64,000 nucleotides of DNA from Flavobacterium fluvii (GTDB taxonomy: Bacteria; Bacteroidota; Bacteroidia; Flavobacteriales; Flavobacteriaceae). The stretch lies in NCBI RefSeq assembly GCF_900129545.1, contig NZ_FQWB01000001.1:496001-560000 (forward strand). Direction: 5' to 3'. Position 1 is the stretch's first letter, and each line of letters opens with the position of its first letter. The notes below the pieces were generated by a model. That model saw only the letters and a list, made by a program, of their open reading frames with translations. It was not told the origin of the DNA and did no database searches. Shown piece by piece: positions 53,235 through 62,316 of the stretch. The position numbers and the translations under genes are program-made.

Positions 53235-54836
53235 CTACAAGTTCTCAAAGAAATCATTTCCTTTATCATCGGTGATAATAAAAGCTGGGAAATCTTTGAT
53301 GGTGATTTTACGAACGGCTTCCATTCCCAATTCTTCAAAATCAACCACCTCAACCGAAAGGATGTTTTCTTTGGCCAAGATGGCCGCAGGACCTCCAATG
53401 GAACCCAAATAGAATCCACCGTAGGCTTTACAGGCATTCATCACGTCTTTGGTTCTGTTTCCTTTGGCAAGCATTACCATACTTCCTCCATTTTTTTGGA
53501 ATTCCTCCACATAAACGTCCATTCTACCGGCAGTTGTTGGTCCAAAACTTCCCGAAGCCATTCCTTCAGGTGTTTTCGCTGGTCCTGCATAGTAAATTGG
53601 GTGATTTTTAAAGTATTCCGGCATTGGTTTACCAGCATCTAGTAATTCCTTGATTTTTGCGTGAGCAATATCACGAGCCACAATCAAGGTCCCGTTCAAT
53701 TTCAAACGTGTTTTGATAGGATATTGCGATAATTTTTTAAGGATATCGGCCATTGGTTGGTTCAAATCAATTTCAACCGCTTCTTCCAAATGCGGTGGCG
53801 TTTCAGGCAACAAACGTTTTGGATTTACTTCCAATTGCTCCACGAAAATACCGTCTTTGGTAATCTTCCCTTTGATGTTTCTATCGGCAGAACAAGAAAC
53901 TCCCAATCCAACCGGACAAGAAGCAGCGTGACGCGGCAAACGAATCACGCGAACATCGTGCGTGAAATATTTACCTCCAAATTGTGCTCCAATGGCACTT
54001 TGCTGGCAAATCAATTGCACTCTTTTCTCCCATTCCAAATCACGGAAAGCCTGACCAGACATATTTCCGGATGTCGGCAAATGATCAAAATAACCTGCTG
54101 ATGCTTTTTTCACTGCGGCTAAATTCGCTTCCGCAGAAGTTCCTCCAATCACTAAAGCCAAGTGATACGGCGGACAAGCCGATGTTCCCAAATCCATTAT
54201 TTTGGCACGAATGAAAGCATCCAATGATTTTTCATTCAACAAAGATTTCGTTTGTTGATACAAATACGTTTTATTGGCAGAACCTCCACCTTTTGCCAAG
54301 AACAAAAACTCGTAAGAAGCTCCTTTTTTGGCATAAATATCTATCTGCGCCGGAAGATTTGAACCCGAGTTTTTTTCCTCAAACATACTGATGGGCACAA
54401 TCTGGGAATAACGAAGATTTCTTTCTTGGTAGGTGTTAAAAATCCCTTTTGAAAGCCATTCGGCATCATCGGTACCAGTATATACATTTTCGCCTTTTTT
54501 GGCCATTACAATCGCCGTTCCGGTGTCTTGACAAGAAGGCAATTCTCCATCGATGGCCACTGCCGCGTTTTGTAATAAATTATAAGCCACAAATCGGTCG
54601 TTGTCTGTTGCTTCCGGATCATCAAGAATAGCTCTTAATTTTTCCAAATGCGAAGTACGCAACATAAAAGAAACATCTTTCAAAGCTTCCTGAGCCAAAA
54701 GTTCTAATCCTTTTGGGTCAACAGTCAAGATTTCTCTTTCTCCTAGTTTTTCAGTTTTTACAAAATCGGAAGTAATTTTGCGGTATTGGGTATCGTCTTT
54801 TAAAATTGGATAAGGATCCTGGTATATAAAGTCCAT
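53235..54836 (-). CDS. Class I fumarate hydratase
   Basis: A 533-residue [4Fe-4S] fumarase. The cluster cysteines are probably in [12 protein letters not shown] (first) and in [12 protein letters not shown] and [10 protein letters not shown] regions; [11 protein letters not shown] and [15 protein letters not shown] [17 protein letters not shown] are also characteristic. It hydrates fumarate to malate in the TCA cycle. The start chosen is the ATG at 54836 ([15 protein letters not shown]); an in-frame TTG lies upstream. Two small membrane-protein genes and an SpmAB fusion lie upstream on the same strand. Confidence 0.93.
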   Translation of the reverse strand: MDFIYQDPYPILKDDTQYRKITSDFVKTEKLGEREILTVDPKGLELLAQEALKDVSFMLRTSHLEKLRAILDDPEATDNDRFVAYNLLQNAAVAIDGELPSCQDTGTAIVMAKKGENVYTGTDDAEWLSKGIFNTYQERNLRYSQIVPISMFEEKNSGSNLPAQIDIYAKKGASYEFLFLAKGGGSANKTYLYQQTKSLLNEKSLDAFIRAKIMDLGTSACPPYHLALVIGGTSAEANLAAVKKASAGYFDHLPTSGNMSGQAFRDLEWEKRVQLICQQSAIGAQFGGKYFTHDVRVIRLPRHAASCPVGLGVSCSADRNIKGKITKDGIFVEQLEVNPKRLLPETPPHLEEAVEIDLNQPMADILKKLSQYPIKTRLKLNGTLIVARDIAHAKIKELLDAGKPMPEYFKNHPIYYAGPAKTPEGMASGSFGPTTAGRMDVYVEEFQKNGGSMVMLAKGNRTKDVMNACKAYGGFYLGSIGGPAAILAKENILSVEVVDFEELGMEAVRKITIKDFPAFIITDDKGNDFFENL

Positions 54837-54968
54837 ATTATGAGGTTTTTTTAAGAACGCCAAATATAAGAATTGTAGAAGGAATTCATTGCGATTTATA
54901 TCAACTTATGGTTTAGAATTGTTATAAATTATAGAGTTTCAATTCTATTTTTATCCCCAACAAACCCT

Positions 54969-55088
54969 CTATTTTTTTAGTTTTCCGACAATTAAAAACA
55001 AAATATAACAAAACGTTATAAACATCAAAATGCAAAAAATCTGCCAAAAAAATAATCCCCAAGAGAAATCGTTAATTACCATATCCAT
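54969..55088 (-). CDS. Small membrane protein, 39 aa
   Basis: An ATG at 55088 opens a 39-codon frame ending in TAG at 54971-54969. The product starts MDMVINDFSWGLFFWQ, has one long hydrophobic stretch (residues about 11-34) and a basic end GKLKK, so it should insert with its C-terminus in the cytosol. It lies 132 bp upstream of fumarase and on the same strand. I know no family for it; conservation elsewhere would be needed to prove it is real. Confidence 0.6.
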   Translation of the reverse strand: MDMVINDFSWGLFFWQIFCILMFITFCYILFLIVGKLKK

Positions 55089-55176
55089 ATTGAAAGTGTG
55101 TTATTTATTGTTACTGTAATTTAAAAAAAACCAGCTCTTACCAAAATGTTTTTTAGTAATGTAGATTTAGGTTGTT

Positions 55177-55248
55177 TTAACTTAATATGCTCGTAAGCAA
55201 GAATAGAATAATCAAAACTATGGCAATGTATTTAGTGTATTTTGACAT
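55177..55248 (-). CDS. Small membrane peptide, 23 aa
   Basis: An ATG at 55248 opens 23 codons (MSKYTKYIAIVLIILFLLTS to ILS) ending TAA at 55179-55177. It has a charged N-terminus and a single transmembrane stretch. It lies 49 bp downstream of the SpmAB gene end on the same strand, with an A-rich sequence before the ATG as is common in this phylum. It is very short, so it could be chance. Confidence 0.45.
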   Translation of the reverse strand: MSKYTKYIAIVLIILFLLTSILS

Positions 55249-55297
55249 TTTTTTTATTGTTTTAAATGGATATTAAATTTATAATTTTAAAGTTGAA

Positions 55298-56737
55298 TTA
55301 GAAAAACCAGCTTGCCACAAAAATAGCCGTAATCACGCAAATCACGTCAACTAGAAGCATCGTTCCCAATGCGTATCGGGTATTTTTTATGTTAACCGAA
55401 CCAAAGTAAACTGCTATTACATAAAAAGTACTTTCGGCGCTACATTGAAAAATACTGCTTAACCTTCCCGTCATAGAATCGGCACCAAAAGTATTCATCG
55501 AATCTATCAAAAACCCTCTTGATCCAGCCGAACTGAAAGGTCTAAGCAATGCTACCGGCAATGCATCGGTGATTTCTTTGCTGACTCCCATATTCGAGAA
55601 AGCAAAAGCAATCCAGTTGCTGATAATTTCAAACAAACCGCTGTTTCTGAATAAAGAAATCGCAACCAACATTCCCAAAACATAAGGAAAAATGGTAACG
55701 CCCGTTTTAACTCCATTATTGGCTCCCGATACAAAAGCTTCAAAAACAGTAGTTTTGGCGTCAGTAAATTTCTTCTCTTTAATAAATGAAAATATCAAAG
55801 TAGAAGCAATAATTCCCACCAATATTAAAGCCGAAAGATTAGTTGTAAAATAGTTTTTTCCGATTAAATCCAAATGGTTCACATACATCAACAAACCAAT
55901 AATTGCAGCTATTAACGCCATCAAGACTGCAACCAAAGATGCGCTTTTGAAATTAATTTTTTGTTTGACTCCAACAATAAGAAAAGCGGCAATAGTACCG
56001 ATAAAAGAAGTGATGATACAGGGCAGCATTACATCGGCCGGGTTGCTTGCACCCGCGGCAGCACGATAACCAATTATGGAGGTTGCAATTAAAGTAAGTC
56101 CCGAGGCATGCAGACACATAAACATGATTTGGGCATCACTTGCCTTGTCTTTTTCAGGATTTATTTCTTGTAAACTTTCCATCGCTTTTAATCCAAAAGG
56201 CGTGGCAGCCGAATCCAATCCCAAGAAATTGGCAGCAAAATTCAAGGTCATATAGGAAATCGACGGGTGGTTTTTGGGGATACTTGGAAACACTTTTACG
56301 AATACCGGACTCAATACTCTTGCCAGTTTTTCAGACACTCCAGAAATGATCAAAAGTTCCATCAACCCACAGAAAAAAGCCAAATATGCCATAAGCGGCA
56401 AAATCAAATCAAGTAAGGTGCTTTTGCAAGTAGGCAACAACCCATCCGATTTTTGAACACCACTAAAAATTTTAACGGTTTTATTTTTATATACATAAGT
56501 AGTATCCGCATTTAGCGTATCTCTATTGATTATGAAGGTTTTTTCTTCCGATTTGTTGATACTGTCTTTTATAAAAGCAGGAATCTGGTCAAGATATTTT
56601 TCAGAAATTAAAATTGGATCGTCTTTTTTCCCGTTTAAAACATGGTCTATTGTATAACTGTTGCCCGAAAACAAACTGAAAATCACAAATGCAATAGACG
56701 AAATGAAAATGACCAACCAAAATCTACTTAATACCAT
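55298..56737 (-). CDS. Nucleoside-recognition/spore maturation protein (SpmA-SpmB fusion)
   Basis: A 479-residue polytopic membrane protein joining two gate domains: the first around LNFAANFLGLDSAATPFGLKAMESLQ (SpmA-like) and the second around SGANNGVKTGVTIFPYVLGML (SpmB-like), with LRPFSSAGSRGFLID. A soluble insert (residues ~25-95) lies after the first helix. In non-spore-formers the role is unknown, possibly transport. It heads a minus-strand run of small genes and fumarase. Confidence 0.88.
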   Translation of the reverse strand: MVLSRFWLVIFISSIAFVIFSLFSGNSYTIDHVLNGKKDDPILISEKYLDQIPAFIKDSINKSEEKTFIINRDTLNADTTYVYKNKTVKIFSGVQKSDGLLPTCKSTLLDLILPLMAYLAFFCGLMELLIISGVSEKLARVLSPVFVKVFPSIPKNHPSISYMTLNFAANFLGLDSAATPFGLKAMESLQEINPEKDKASDAQIMFMCLHASGLTLIATSIIGYRAAAGASNPADVMLPCIITSFIGTIAAFLIVGVKQKINFKSASLVAVLMALIAAIIGLLMYVNHLDLIGKNYFTTNLSALILVGIIASTLIFSFIKEKKFTDAKTTVFEAFVSGANNGVKTGVTIFPYVLGMLVAISLFRNSGLFEIISNWIAFAFSNMGVSKEITDALPVALLRPFSSAGSRGFLIDSMNTFGADSMTGRLSSIFQCSAESTFYVIAVYFGSVNIKNTRYALGTMLLVDVICVITAIFVASWFF

Positions 56738-56764
56738 AATATATAATTTTTGTAAATGTAATAA

Positions 56765-56900
56765 ATCAATGTCAATTGCAATATCAATGTCAATGTCAAT
56801 GTCAATAAAAGAATTTTAAATATCAAAAATTGCTTCTTTATTTTCTAAAGTAAATCGAATGTTTTTCAAATTGCAATTGCCATTGAATTTTGAAATTGAA
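56765..56900. repeat. Reiterated TCAATG words upstream of the SpmAB gene
   Basis: From 56,766 the sequence has repeated TCAATG/TCAATT hexamers (three perfect TCAATG in tandem), and 56,868-56,900 contains the complementary words (CAAATTGCAATTG, GAAATTGAAATTG). Together they form a loose palindrome filling the 168-bp gap between SpmAB and the exonuclease. Confidence 0.65.
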
Positions 56901-56905
56901 ATTGT

Positions 56906-57619
56906 TTAAACGTGAATAATCTCTTCTTCAATCAACAAATCTTCACGTCTTAATCGAAGGAAAATCTGAGCCACGGCAATGGTGTCTTTTTCGCAATATG
57001 TCACAATTCGGTCGATGTCTTTATCCACATAAAAAACGTGACCCACCTGACTGCCGTCGATATCGCCTTTTGGAGAAGGGATTCCGAGTACTTTACACAT
57101 CAATTTCAAGGAAGTAAAATGCTTGTAATCGCCAAATTTCCACAATTCCAAAGTGTCCAAATGGGGAATTTCCCAAGGTTTTTTACCAAACAAATTCAGT
57201 TTGTTGGGAATGGCAATATTGTTGATAATCATTCGGCGAGCAATAAAAGGAATGTCGAATTCCTTGGCATTATGTCCGCACAAAACGTGTTGCGGTTGAT
57301 TGAAATGATTGTTCAAAAGGTTGATGAAATCATTCAAAATTTTCTTTTCTTCTCCAAAAAAAGAGGTCACCCTAAAATTTCGAATATCCCCTTTGATGAC
57401 AAAATACCCCACTGAAATACAGACAATTTTCCCGAACTCGGCCCAAATTCCGGCTCGATCATAAAAATCCTCGGGCGTGTATTCGTCTTTGCGTTGGTAT
57501 TGGGTTTTGTGTTCCCAGAGCCCTTTCATTTCATCGTCCAAAGAATTGAAATCGGCTACTTCCGGAACGGTTTCTATGTCAAGAAACAGGATGTTGTTGA
57601 GGTTGATTTTTTCTATCAT
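56906..57619 (-). CDS. DEDDy-type 3'-5' exonuclease (PolB-exonuclease-like)
   Basis: A 237-residue exonuclease domain protein. Exo I: D14-I-E16 in FLDIETVPE; Exo II: CGHNAKEFDIPFIARR; Exo III: YCEKD (tyrosine-type). It degrades single-stranded nucleic acid from the 3' end; a stand-alone form is common in Bacteroidetes and could act in repair. There is no polymerase domain. It is preceded by a repeat region and upstream lies ogt, another repair gene, on the same strand. Confidence 0.9.
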   Translation of the reverse strand: MIEKINLNNILFLDIETVPEVADFNSLDDEMKGLWEHKTQYQRKDEYTPEDFYDRAGIWAEFGKIVCISVGYFVIKGDIRNFRVTSFFGEEKKILNDFINLLNNHFNQPQHVLCGHNAKEFDIPFIARRMIINNIAIPNKLNLFGKKPWEIPHLDTLELWKFGDYKHFTSLKLMCKVLGIPSPKGDIDGSQVGHVFYVDKDIDRIVTYCEKDTIAVAQIFLRLRREDLLIEEEIIHV

Positions 57620-57624
57620 GTTTA

Positions 57625-57741
57625 TGGCACGCAGATGACGCGGATTTTACGGATTAAACAGATTTCTTTTATATATAAATTGAAAGTAAATATATACGAA
57701 TATAAAAAAATTCGTGCCAATTCGTGTAATTCGTGGCGACC
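57625..57741. repeat. Degenerate word-palindrome between ogt and exonuclease
   Basis: The left part has GCACGCAGATGACGCGGATT and the right part ATTCGTGCCAATTCGTGTAA, followed by TTCGTGGC. When one is reverse-complemented they share a CACG-A-ATT skeleton at about 10-base spacing, with many mismatches. It fills the entire gap. Confidence 0.6.
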
Positions 57742-57744
57742 ATT

Positions 57745-58215
57745 TTAAAACAAACTTTGCTGTGTAGTGGGATTTTCGTGTTCCAATAACCATTTTTTAC
57801 GCCACAATCCTCCAGCATAACCAGTGAGCGAGCCATCAGTTCCAATTACCCTGTGACAGGGAACCACAATCCAAAGCGGATTTTTACCATTGGCGGAAGC
57901 CACGGCACGAATGGCTTTGACATCACCCAATTTCTTGGACAATTCCAAATAAGACATCGTTTTCCCGAAAGGAATTTCAAGCAACCCTTTCCAAACTTTT
58001 TGCTGGAATTCAGTTCCAGCAGGATTCAATTTAAACGTGAAATCGATTCTTTTTCTTTCGAAATAGTCGTTAAGTTGGAAAACGGCTTCTTGTAAAACTA
58101 CTGGAATTGTTGAAGAAATAATTCCATCATCTGAAATGGAAATTAAGGAAATACCGTTTTCATCACCAACTATTCTGGCAATTCCTAAAGGCGTTTTGAT
58201 GTAGACAGTTTCCAT
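57745..58215 (-). CDS. ogt: Methylated-DNA-protein-cysteine methyltransferase
   Basis: A 156-residue suicide repair protein with P119-C120-H-R-V (acceptor cysteine), preceded by RAVASANGKNP and followed by GYAGGLWRKKWLLEHE. It removes alkyl groups from O6-alkylguanine in DNA. It lacks the Ada regulatory domain, so it is of the Ogt type. A repeat and an exonuclease gene follow on the same strand. Confidence 0.95.
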   Translation of the reverse strand: METVYIKTPLGIARIVGDENGISLISISDDGIISSTIPVVLQEAVFQLNDYFERKRIDFTFKLNPAGTEFQQKVWKGLLEIPFGKTMSYLELSKKLGDVKAIRAVASANGKNPLWIVVPCHRVIGTDGSLTGYAGGLWRKKWLLEHENPTTQQSLF

Positions 58216-58286
58216 AATTTTTATAATTGAAATGCAAAGTACACAAAGTTATTGCTAAGTTCACAAAGAATTTAAAAGAGTCCAAA

Positions 58287-58326
58287 AAAGAAAACCATTT
58301 GTTTGCACAAATGGTTTTCTTTTTTT
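58287..58326. terminator. Terminator between cytochrome c and ogt
   Basis: Perfect 16-bp arms (58287-58302 and 58307-58322) with a 4-base loop and A/T runs, downstream of cytochrome c. CACAAAG words at 58230-58275 precede it. Confidence 0.88.
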
Positions 58327-58406
58327 AGCCCCGATAGAAGCGACATCCTTTATGTTTTTTCTTTAAAAACATAAAGATATGGCGAATAGTGGGATTAGCT
58401 CCTAAA

Positions 58407-58829
58407 CTATTTCAAATTCGAATAAACATAAGCTTCCAAGGCTTTTAATTCTTCGTCCGAAAAAGTCTTTGTAAGTTCCAAATTAGGTTTCATCACTGCG
58501 TATTGGGATGGATCGACAATTGCTTCGCCTTCGCCTTTAAGAAAGCTGACGATGTCTCCGTTTTTGTCTTTATAGATTTTGGCAATGTCTTGAAGGCTTG
58601 GCCCCACGAGTTTCACATCGGGTTTGTGACAAGCCACGCAAGCTCCTTTTCCGTGAAAAATTTCACTTCCCAAATCTTCTGGTTTTTGAACTTCAGCTGT
58701 GGTCTCGGGGGTTGTTTCAGGTTTGCCAAAGGATTCTTCGCTCTCTTTTTTACATGACACGAGCGTTAGCGAACTGGCGAAGCAGATTAGAACTAAAACG
58801 GATACTAAAAATATAACTTTTTTACTCAT
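58407..58829 (-). CDS. Lipoprotein c-type cytochrome, mono-heme
   Basis: 140 residues from the ATG at 58829, which gives a lipoprotein signal (MSKKVIFLVSVLVLI, lipobox SLTLVSC); an ATG 45 bp upstream would add a charged extension. One heme site CVACH with axial methionine probably in AVMKPNLE. It is a periplasmic electron carrier or subunit. The Glu/Pro-rich linker (about residues 27-50) tethers the heme domain. It lies 47 bp downstream of hemB, fitting co-expression with heme synthesis. Confidence 0.88.
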   Translation of the reverse strand: MSKKVIFLVSVLVLICFASSLTLVSCKKESEESFGKPETTPETTAEVQKPEDLGSEIFHGKGACVACHKPDVKLVGPSLQDIAKIYKDKNGDIVSFLKGEGEAIVDPSQYAVMKPNLELTKTFSDEELKALEAYVYSNLK

Positions 58830-58876
58830 GTTTTTAATATTTATTTTCTGGTATTCGTGAATCTTCGATTTCATTT

Positions 58877-59872
58877 TTATTTATTTAAAATTATGGCTGC
58901 TTCTTTGGCAAAATAAGTAGAAATCAAACTCGCTCCTGCCCTTTTGATACACATTAATTGTTCCATCATAATTTTGTCGTTGTCCAGCCAGCCTCTTTCG
59001 GCAGCAGCTTTGATCATTGCATATTCGCCCGAAACGTGAAAAACGGTTACGGGAACATTCACGGCGTTTTTAACCTCGCGAACGATGTCCAAATAGGCAA
59101 TTCCTGGTTTTACCATAACCATGTCGGCTCCTTCTTCTACATCCCAAACTGCTTCGCGGATCGCTTCTATACGGTTGGCATAATCCATTTGGTAGGTTTT
59201 CTTGTCCTTTGGAACTTCAACATCGGCTTCTCTTGGCGCACTGTCCAAAGCATCACGGAAAGGACCATAAAATGCCGACGCATACTTGGCGGAATAACTC
59301 ATAATCCCTACGTTCTGGAAACCTGCGGCATCCAATCCTTCACGTAAACGCAAGACACGACCGTCCATCATGTCGGATGGCGCCACAAAATCGGCACCAG
59401 CTTGAGCATGAGACACAGACATTTTTACCAAAGCAGCAACGGTTGAATCGTTTTCAACATCGCCATTGGCAATAATTCCGTCATGACCATAAATGGAATA
59501 GGGATCCAAAGCCACATCCGGCATCACAATCATTTCGGGACAAGCCGCTTTGATGGCACTAATGGCTTGTTGCATCAATCCGTTTGGATTCCAAGCTTCT
59601 TTTCCTGTATTGTCTTTTAAATCCTCGCTTATTTTTACGTAAATATTGACTGCTCTAATTCCTAAAGCAAATATTTCTTTGACTTCTTCTACCGTTAAAT
59701 CAATCGAACGGCGGAAAATTCCCGGCATCGACGGAATGGCTACTTTTACATTTTCACCTTCCGCAATGAACATCGGAAACATAAAATCCGTTGGACTTAA
59801 ACTGGTTTCACGAACCAAGGAACGAATGGATTCATTGGTCCTTAATCTTCTACCTCTGTGTAATGGAAACAT
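58877..59872 (-). CDS. hemB: Porphobilinogen synthase (ALA dehydratase)
   Basis: 331 residues from ATG 59872 (MFPLHRGRRLR), the usual start; upstream in-frame codons add 13 untypical residues. Catalytic lysines are in the MVKPG region (VMVKPGIAYLD) and the YQMDYANR segment. It condenses two ALA to porphobilinogen. Metal-binding cysteines of the zinc type are not evident (DVALDPYSIYGHDG), suggesting a magnesium-type enzyme. It is the last hem gene in this strand order. Confidence 0.94.
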   Translation of the reverse strand: MFPLHRGRRLRTNESIRSLVRETSLSPTDFMFPMFIAEGENVKVAIPSMPGIFRRSIDLTVEEVKEIFALGIRAVNIYVKISEDLKDNTGKEAWNPNGLMQQAISAIKAACPEMIVMPDVALDPYSIYGHDGIIANGDVENDSTVAALVKMSVSHAQAGADFVAPSDMMDGRVLRLREGLDAAGFQNVGIMSYSAKYASAFYGPFRDALDSAPREADVEVPKDKKTYQMDYANRIEAIREAVWDVEEGADMVMVKPGIAYLDIVREVKNAVNVPVTVFHVSGEYAMIKAAAERGWLDNDKIMMEQLMCIKRAGASLISTYFAKEAAIILNK

Positions 59873-59887
59873 ACTTTTTGCTTTTTG

Positions 59888-59951
59888 AACCATTAAGGCA
59901 TTAAGTTTCATTAAGAGTTTGACTTAATTTTTCTTAATTTCTTAATGGTTT
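59888..59951. repeat. ATTAAG word-palindrome between hemF and hemB
   Basis: Arms 59888-59905 and 59933-59951 (AACCATTAAG with CATTAAG words) with a 27-base spacer. It is a second copy of the inner element at 23280-23347 and fills the gap between hemF and hemB. Confidence 0.85.
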
Positions 59952-59954
59952 AAT

Positions 59955-60857
59955 TTATATCCAATTTTTTGGTTTTTCTAATACTTTCAATAATTTTTCT
60001 TCTTCACTTCCCGATACTGGATGATGGTCATACACCCATTGTACGTGAGGTGGCAAACTCATCAGGATACTTTCGATTCTGCCGTTGGTTTTCAATCCAA
60101 ACAAAGTGCCTTTATCGTGTACCAAATTGAATTCGACATAACGTCCACGACGGATTTCCTGCCAAGTTCTTTGCTCTGGAATATATGATAAATTTTTTCT
60201 TTTTTCGACAATTGGAACGTAGGCTTCCAGAAAACTATTTCCCACTTCGGTAACAAAGTTGAACCAATTTTCCATTGACATTGTTTCGGTTGCTTTGCAA
60301 TAATCGAAAAACAATCCGCCAATTCCTCGAGCTTCATTTCTGTGTGCATTCCAAAAATAAGTATCACATTGTTTTTTATACTTTGGATAAAAATCCGGAT
60401 TGTGTTTGTCGCAAGCGGTTTTGCAGGTTTGGTGAAAATGAGTCGCATCTTCTTCAAACAGATAATAAGGCGTTAAATCTTGTCCGCCACCAAACCATTG
60501 CTGAATCACGTTTCCATTGTCGTCATACATTTCAAAATAGCGCCAATTGGCATGAACCGTTGGCACCATTGGACTTTTTGGATGTAAAACCAGACTCAAT
60601 CCGCAGGCAAAAAAATCCGCTTCGCCCACGTTGAACAATTTTTGCATACTGTCCGGCAATTTTCCGTGAACGGCAGAAATGTTCACTCCTCCTTTTTCGA
60701 AAACTGTCCCGTTTTCAATCACGCGCGTTCTTCCTCCTCCACCTTCCGGGCGTTCCCAAATATCCTCACGAAATTTGGTTGTGCCGTCAACATCTTCCAA
60801 TCCTTTGCAGATTTGGTCTTGAAGGTTTTGTATGTATTGGTAAAATTTATTTTTCAT
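59955..60857 (-). CDS. hemF: Oxygen-dependent coproporphyrinogen III oxidase
   Basis: A 300-residue HemF with WRYFEMYDDNGNVIQQWFGGGQDLTPYYLFEED, HRNEARGIGGLFFDYC and EIRRGRYVEFNLVHDKGT, all family hallmarks. It converts coproporphyrinogen III to protoporphyrinogen IX with oxygen. It starts inside the stop codon of the preceding small gene (TAATG). Confidence 0.96.
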   Translation of the reverse strand: MKNKFYQYIQNLQDQICKGLEDVDGTTKFREDIWERPEGGGGRTRVIENGTVFEKGGVNISAVHGKLPDSMQKLFNVGEADFFACGLSLVLHPKSPMVPTVHANWRYFEMYDDNGNVIQQWFGGGQDLTPYYLFEEDATHFHQTCKTACDKHNPDFYPKYKKQCDTYFWNAHRNEARGIGGLFFDYCKATETMSMENWFNFVTEVGNSFLEAYVPIVEKRKNLSYIPEQRTWQEIRRGRYVEFNLVHDKGTLFGLKTNGRIESILMSLPPHVQWVYDHHPVSGSEEEKLLKVLEKPKNWI

Positions 60858-61237
60858 TATAAATTTGCTTTTGCAGCAGCTATTTTATTAAGAATTCCAA
60901 ACGAAAAAACCTTGCTTTCCTTTTGGACATAATCGTAAACGGCAATGGCTTTTCCAGAAAAATCAAATTGACTTTCTTTCGAAAAAGCGATTAAAAAATC
61001 GGCAAATATTTCGAAATGATTCCAGTCAAAATGAAGTCGCTGCAGATGGAAAATCAATTGCTCTTCGTTAAAATTTTGGAGACTTTCAACATTCATTCCC
61101 AAATCTTTCAACTCATTTTCGAGAAGCAAAAGGTCTTCCAAATTCCAGAATTTAGGTACAAAAGTCAGCGAATGCAACACCTTTAGAATGTTGTCTATTC
61201 GAATACTTTCCTGGTTTCGCAAGCCTTTGTTCAGCAT
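60857..61237 (-). CDS. Uncharacterised protein in heme operon, 126 aa
   Basis: 126 residues, mostly helical by composition and rich in leucine and phenylalanine, without signal peptide or membrane segment. It reads LTFVPKFWNLEDLLLLENELKDLG and HLQRLHFDWNHFEIFADFL. It lies between hemE (8 bp) and hemF (1-bp overlap), so it is translated with them. I do not recognise a family. A role in heme synthesis, such as a chaperone or a regulator, is only suggested by position. Confidence 0.7.
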   Translation of the reverse strand: MLNKGLRNQESIRIDNILKVLHSLTFVPKFWNLEDLLLLENELKDLGMNVESLQNFNEEQLIFHLQRLHFDWNHFEIFADFLIAFSKESQFDFSGKAIAVYDYVQKESKVFSFGILNKIAAAKANL

Positions 61238-61245
61238 TTTTGCAA

Positions 61246-62274
61246 CTATTTTTGTCTGTATTCTTTCACCGCATCCACAAATGCTTTGGCGTGATCTACA
61301 GGAATATTAGGTAAAATTCCGTGACCCAAATTGGCGATGTATTTGTCTTTTCCGAATTCGTCAATCATTTCGTGAACCATTTTCTTGATGGTCGGGATTG
61401 GCGAAAGCAATCTTGATGGGTCGAAATTTCCTTGCAAAGTAACATTTCCACCTGATAAATAACGAGCATTTCTAGGCGAACAGGTCCAATCTACACCAAG
61501 TGCCGAAGCCTTGCTTTTTCCCATATCGTTAAGGGCAAACCAGCATCCTTTTCCAAAAACAATAACCGGCGTAATTTCTGCCAAGGCATCCACGATTTGG
61601 TTGATGTATTTCCAGGAGAATTCTTGATAATCCATCGGTGAAAGCATTCCTCCCCAAGAATCGAAAATCTGGATGGCGTTGCAACCTGCTTTTACTTTTT
61701 CTTTTAAATATAAAATAGTCGTGTCGGTGATTTTTTGCAACAACGTGTGCGCAGCAACAGGATTTGAGAAACAAAATCCTTTGGCAGTGTCAAAACTTTT
61801 CGACCCTTTTCCTTCCACGGCATAACAGAAAATCGTCCAAGGCGAACCGGCAAAACCAATCAACGGCACCTCGTCGTCCAACATTTCTTTGGTCAATTTC
61901 ACGGCATCAAAAACATAACCCAATGTTTCATTTACATCCGGAACATAAACTTGGTTTACTTGTTCCATCGTGCGAATTGGATTGGGAATAATTGGCCCCA
62001 AATTGTCTTTCAATTCCACGTGAATTCCCATCGCTCTTGGCACTACCAAAATATCCGAAAACAAAATCGCTGCATCTGGCGCAATTCTGAGAATGGGTTG
62101 CACCGTGATTTCTGCGGCCAATTCAGGCGTTTCGCAACGAGTGAAAAAATCATACTTGTCACGCAAAGCGATGAATTCCGGCAAATATCTTCCCGCCTGA
62201 CGCATCATCCAAACTGGTGGACGTTCAACTGTTTCTCCTCTTAATGCTTTTAAAAATAGGTCGTTCTTTATCAT
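61246..62274 (-). CDS. hemE: Uroporphyrinogen decarboxylase
   Basis: A 342-residue TIM barrel with the conserved start [17 protein letters not shown] and [28 protein letters not shown], and the C-terminal [14 protein letters not shown]. It removes four carboxyls from uroporphyrinogen III. Its length is normal. Upstream hemD is separated by 42 bp that contains CGCAAAG words (62289-62309). Confidence 0.96.
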   Translation of the reverse strand: MIKNDLFLKALRGETVERPPVWMMRQAGRYLPEFIALRDKYDFFTRCETPELAAEITVQPILRIAPDAAILFSDILVVPRAMGIHVELKDNLGPIIPNPIRTMEQVNQVYVPDVNETLGYVFDAVKLTKEMLDDEVPLIGFAGSPWTIFCYAVEGKGSKSFDTAKGFCFSNPVAAHTLLQKITDTTILYLKEKVKAGCNAIQIFDSWGGMLSPMDYQEFSWKYINQIVDALAEITPVIVFGKGCWFALNDMGKSKASALGVDWTCSPRNARYLSGGNVTLQGNFDPSRLLSPIPTIKKMVHEMIDEFGKDKYIANLGHGILPNIPVDHAKAFVDAVKEYRQK

Positions 62275-62284
62275 TTTTTATTTT

Positions 62285-62312
62285 TTACCGCCAAGACGCA
62301 AAGGCGCAAAGC
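62285..62312. repeat. One-armed CGCAAAG word repeat
   Basis: ACCGCCAAGACGCAAAGGCG then CAAAG: the word type CAAAG(A/G)CGCAAAG that also appears near 2122-2199. No inverted partner in the 42-bp gap. Confidence 0.5.
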
Positions 62313-62316
62313 TTTT

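Noticed and set aside
56765..56815. CRISPR-like tandem repeats (TCAATG words)
   Set aside because: Units are 6 bp without spacers and no cas gene is nearby; it is a low-complexity word repeat.
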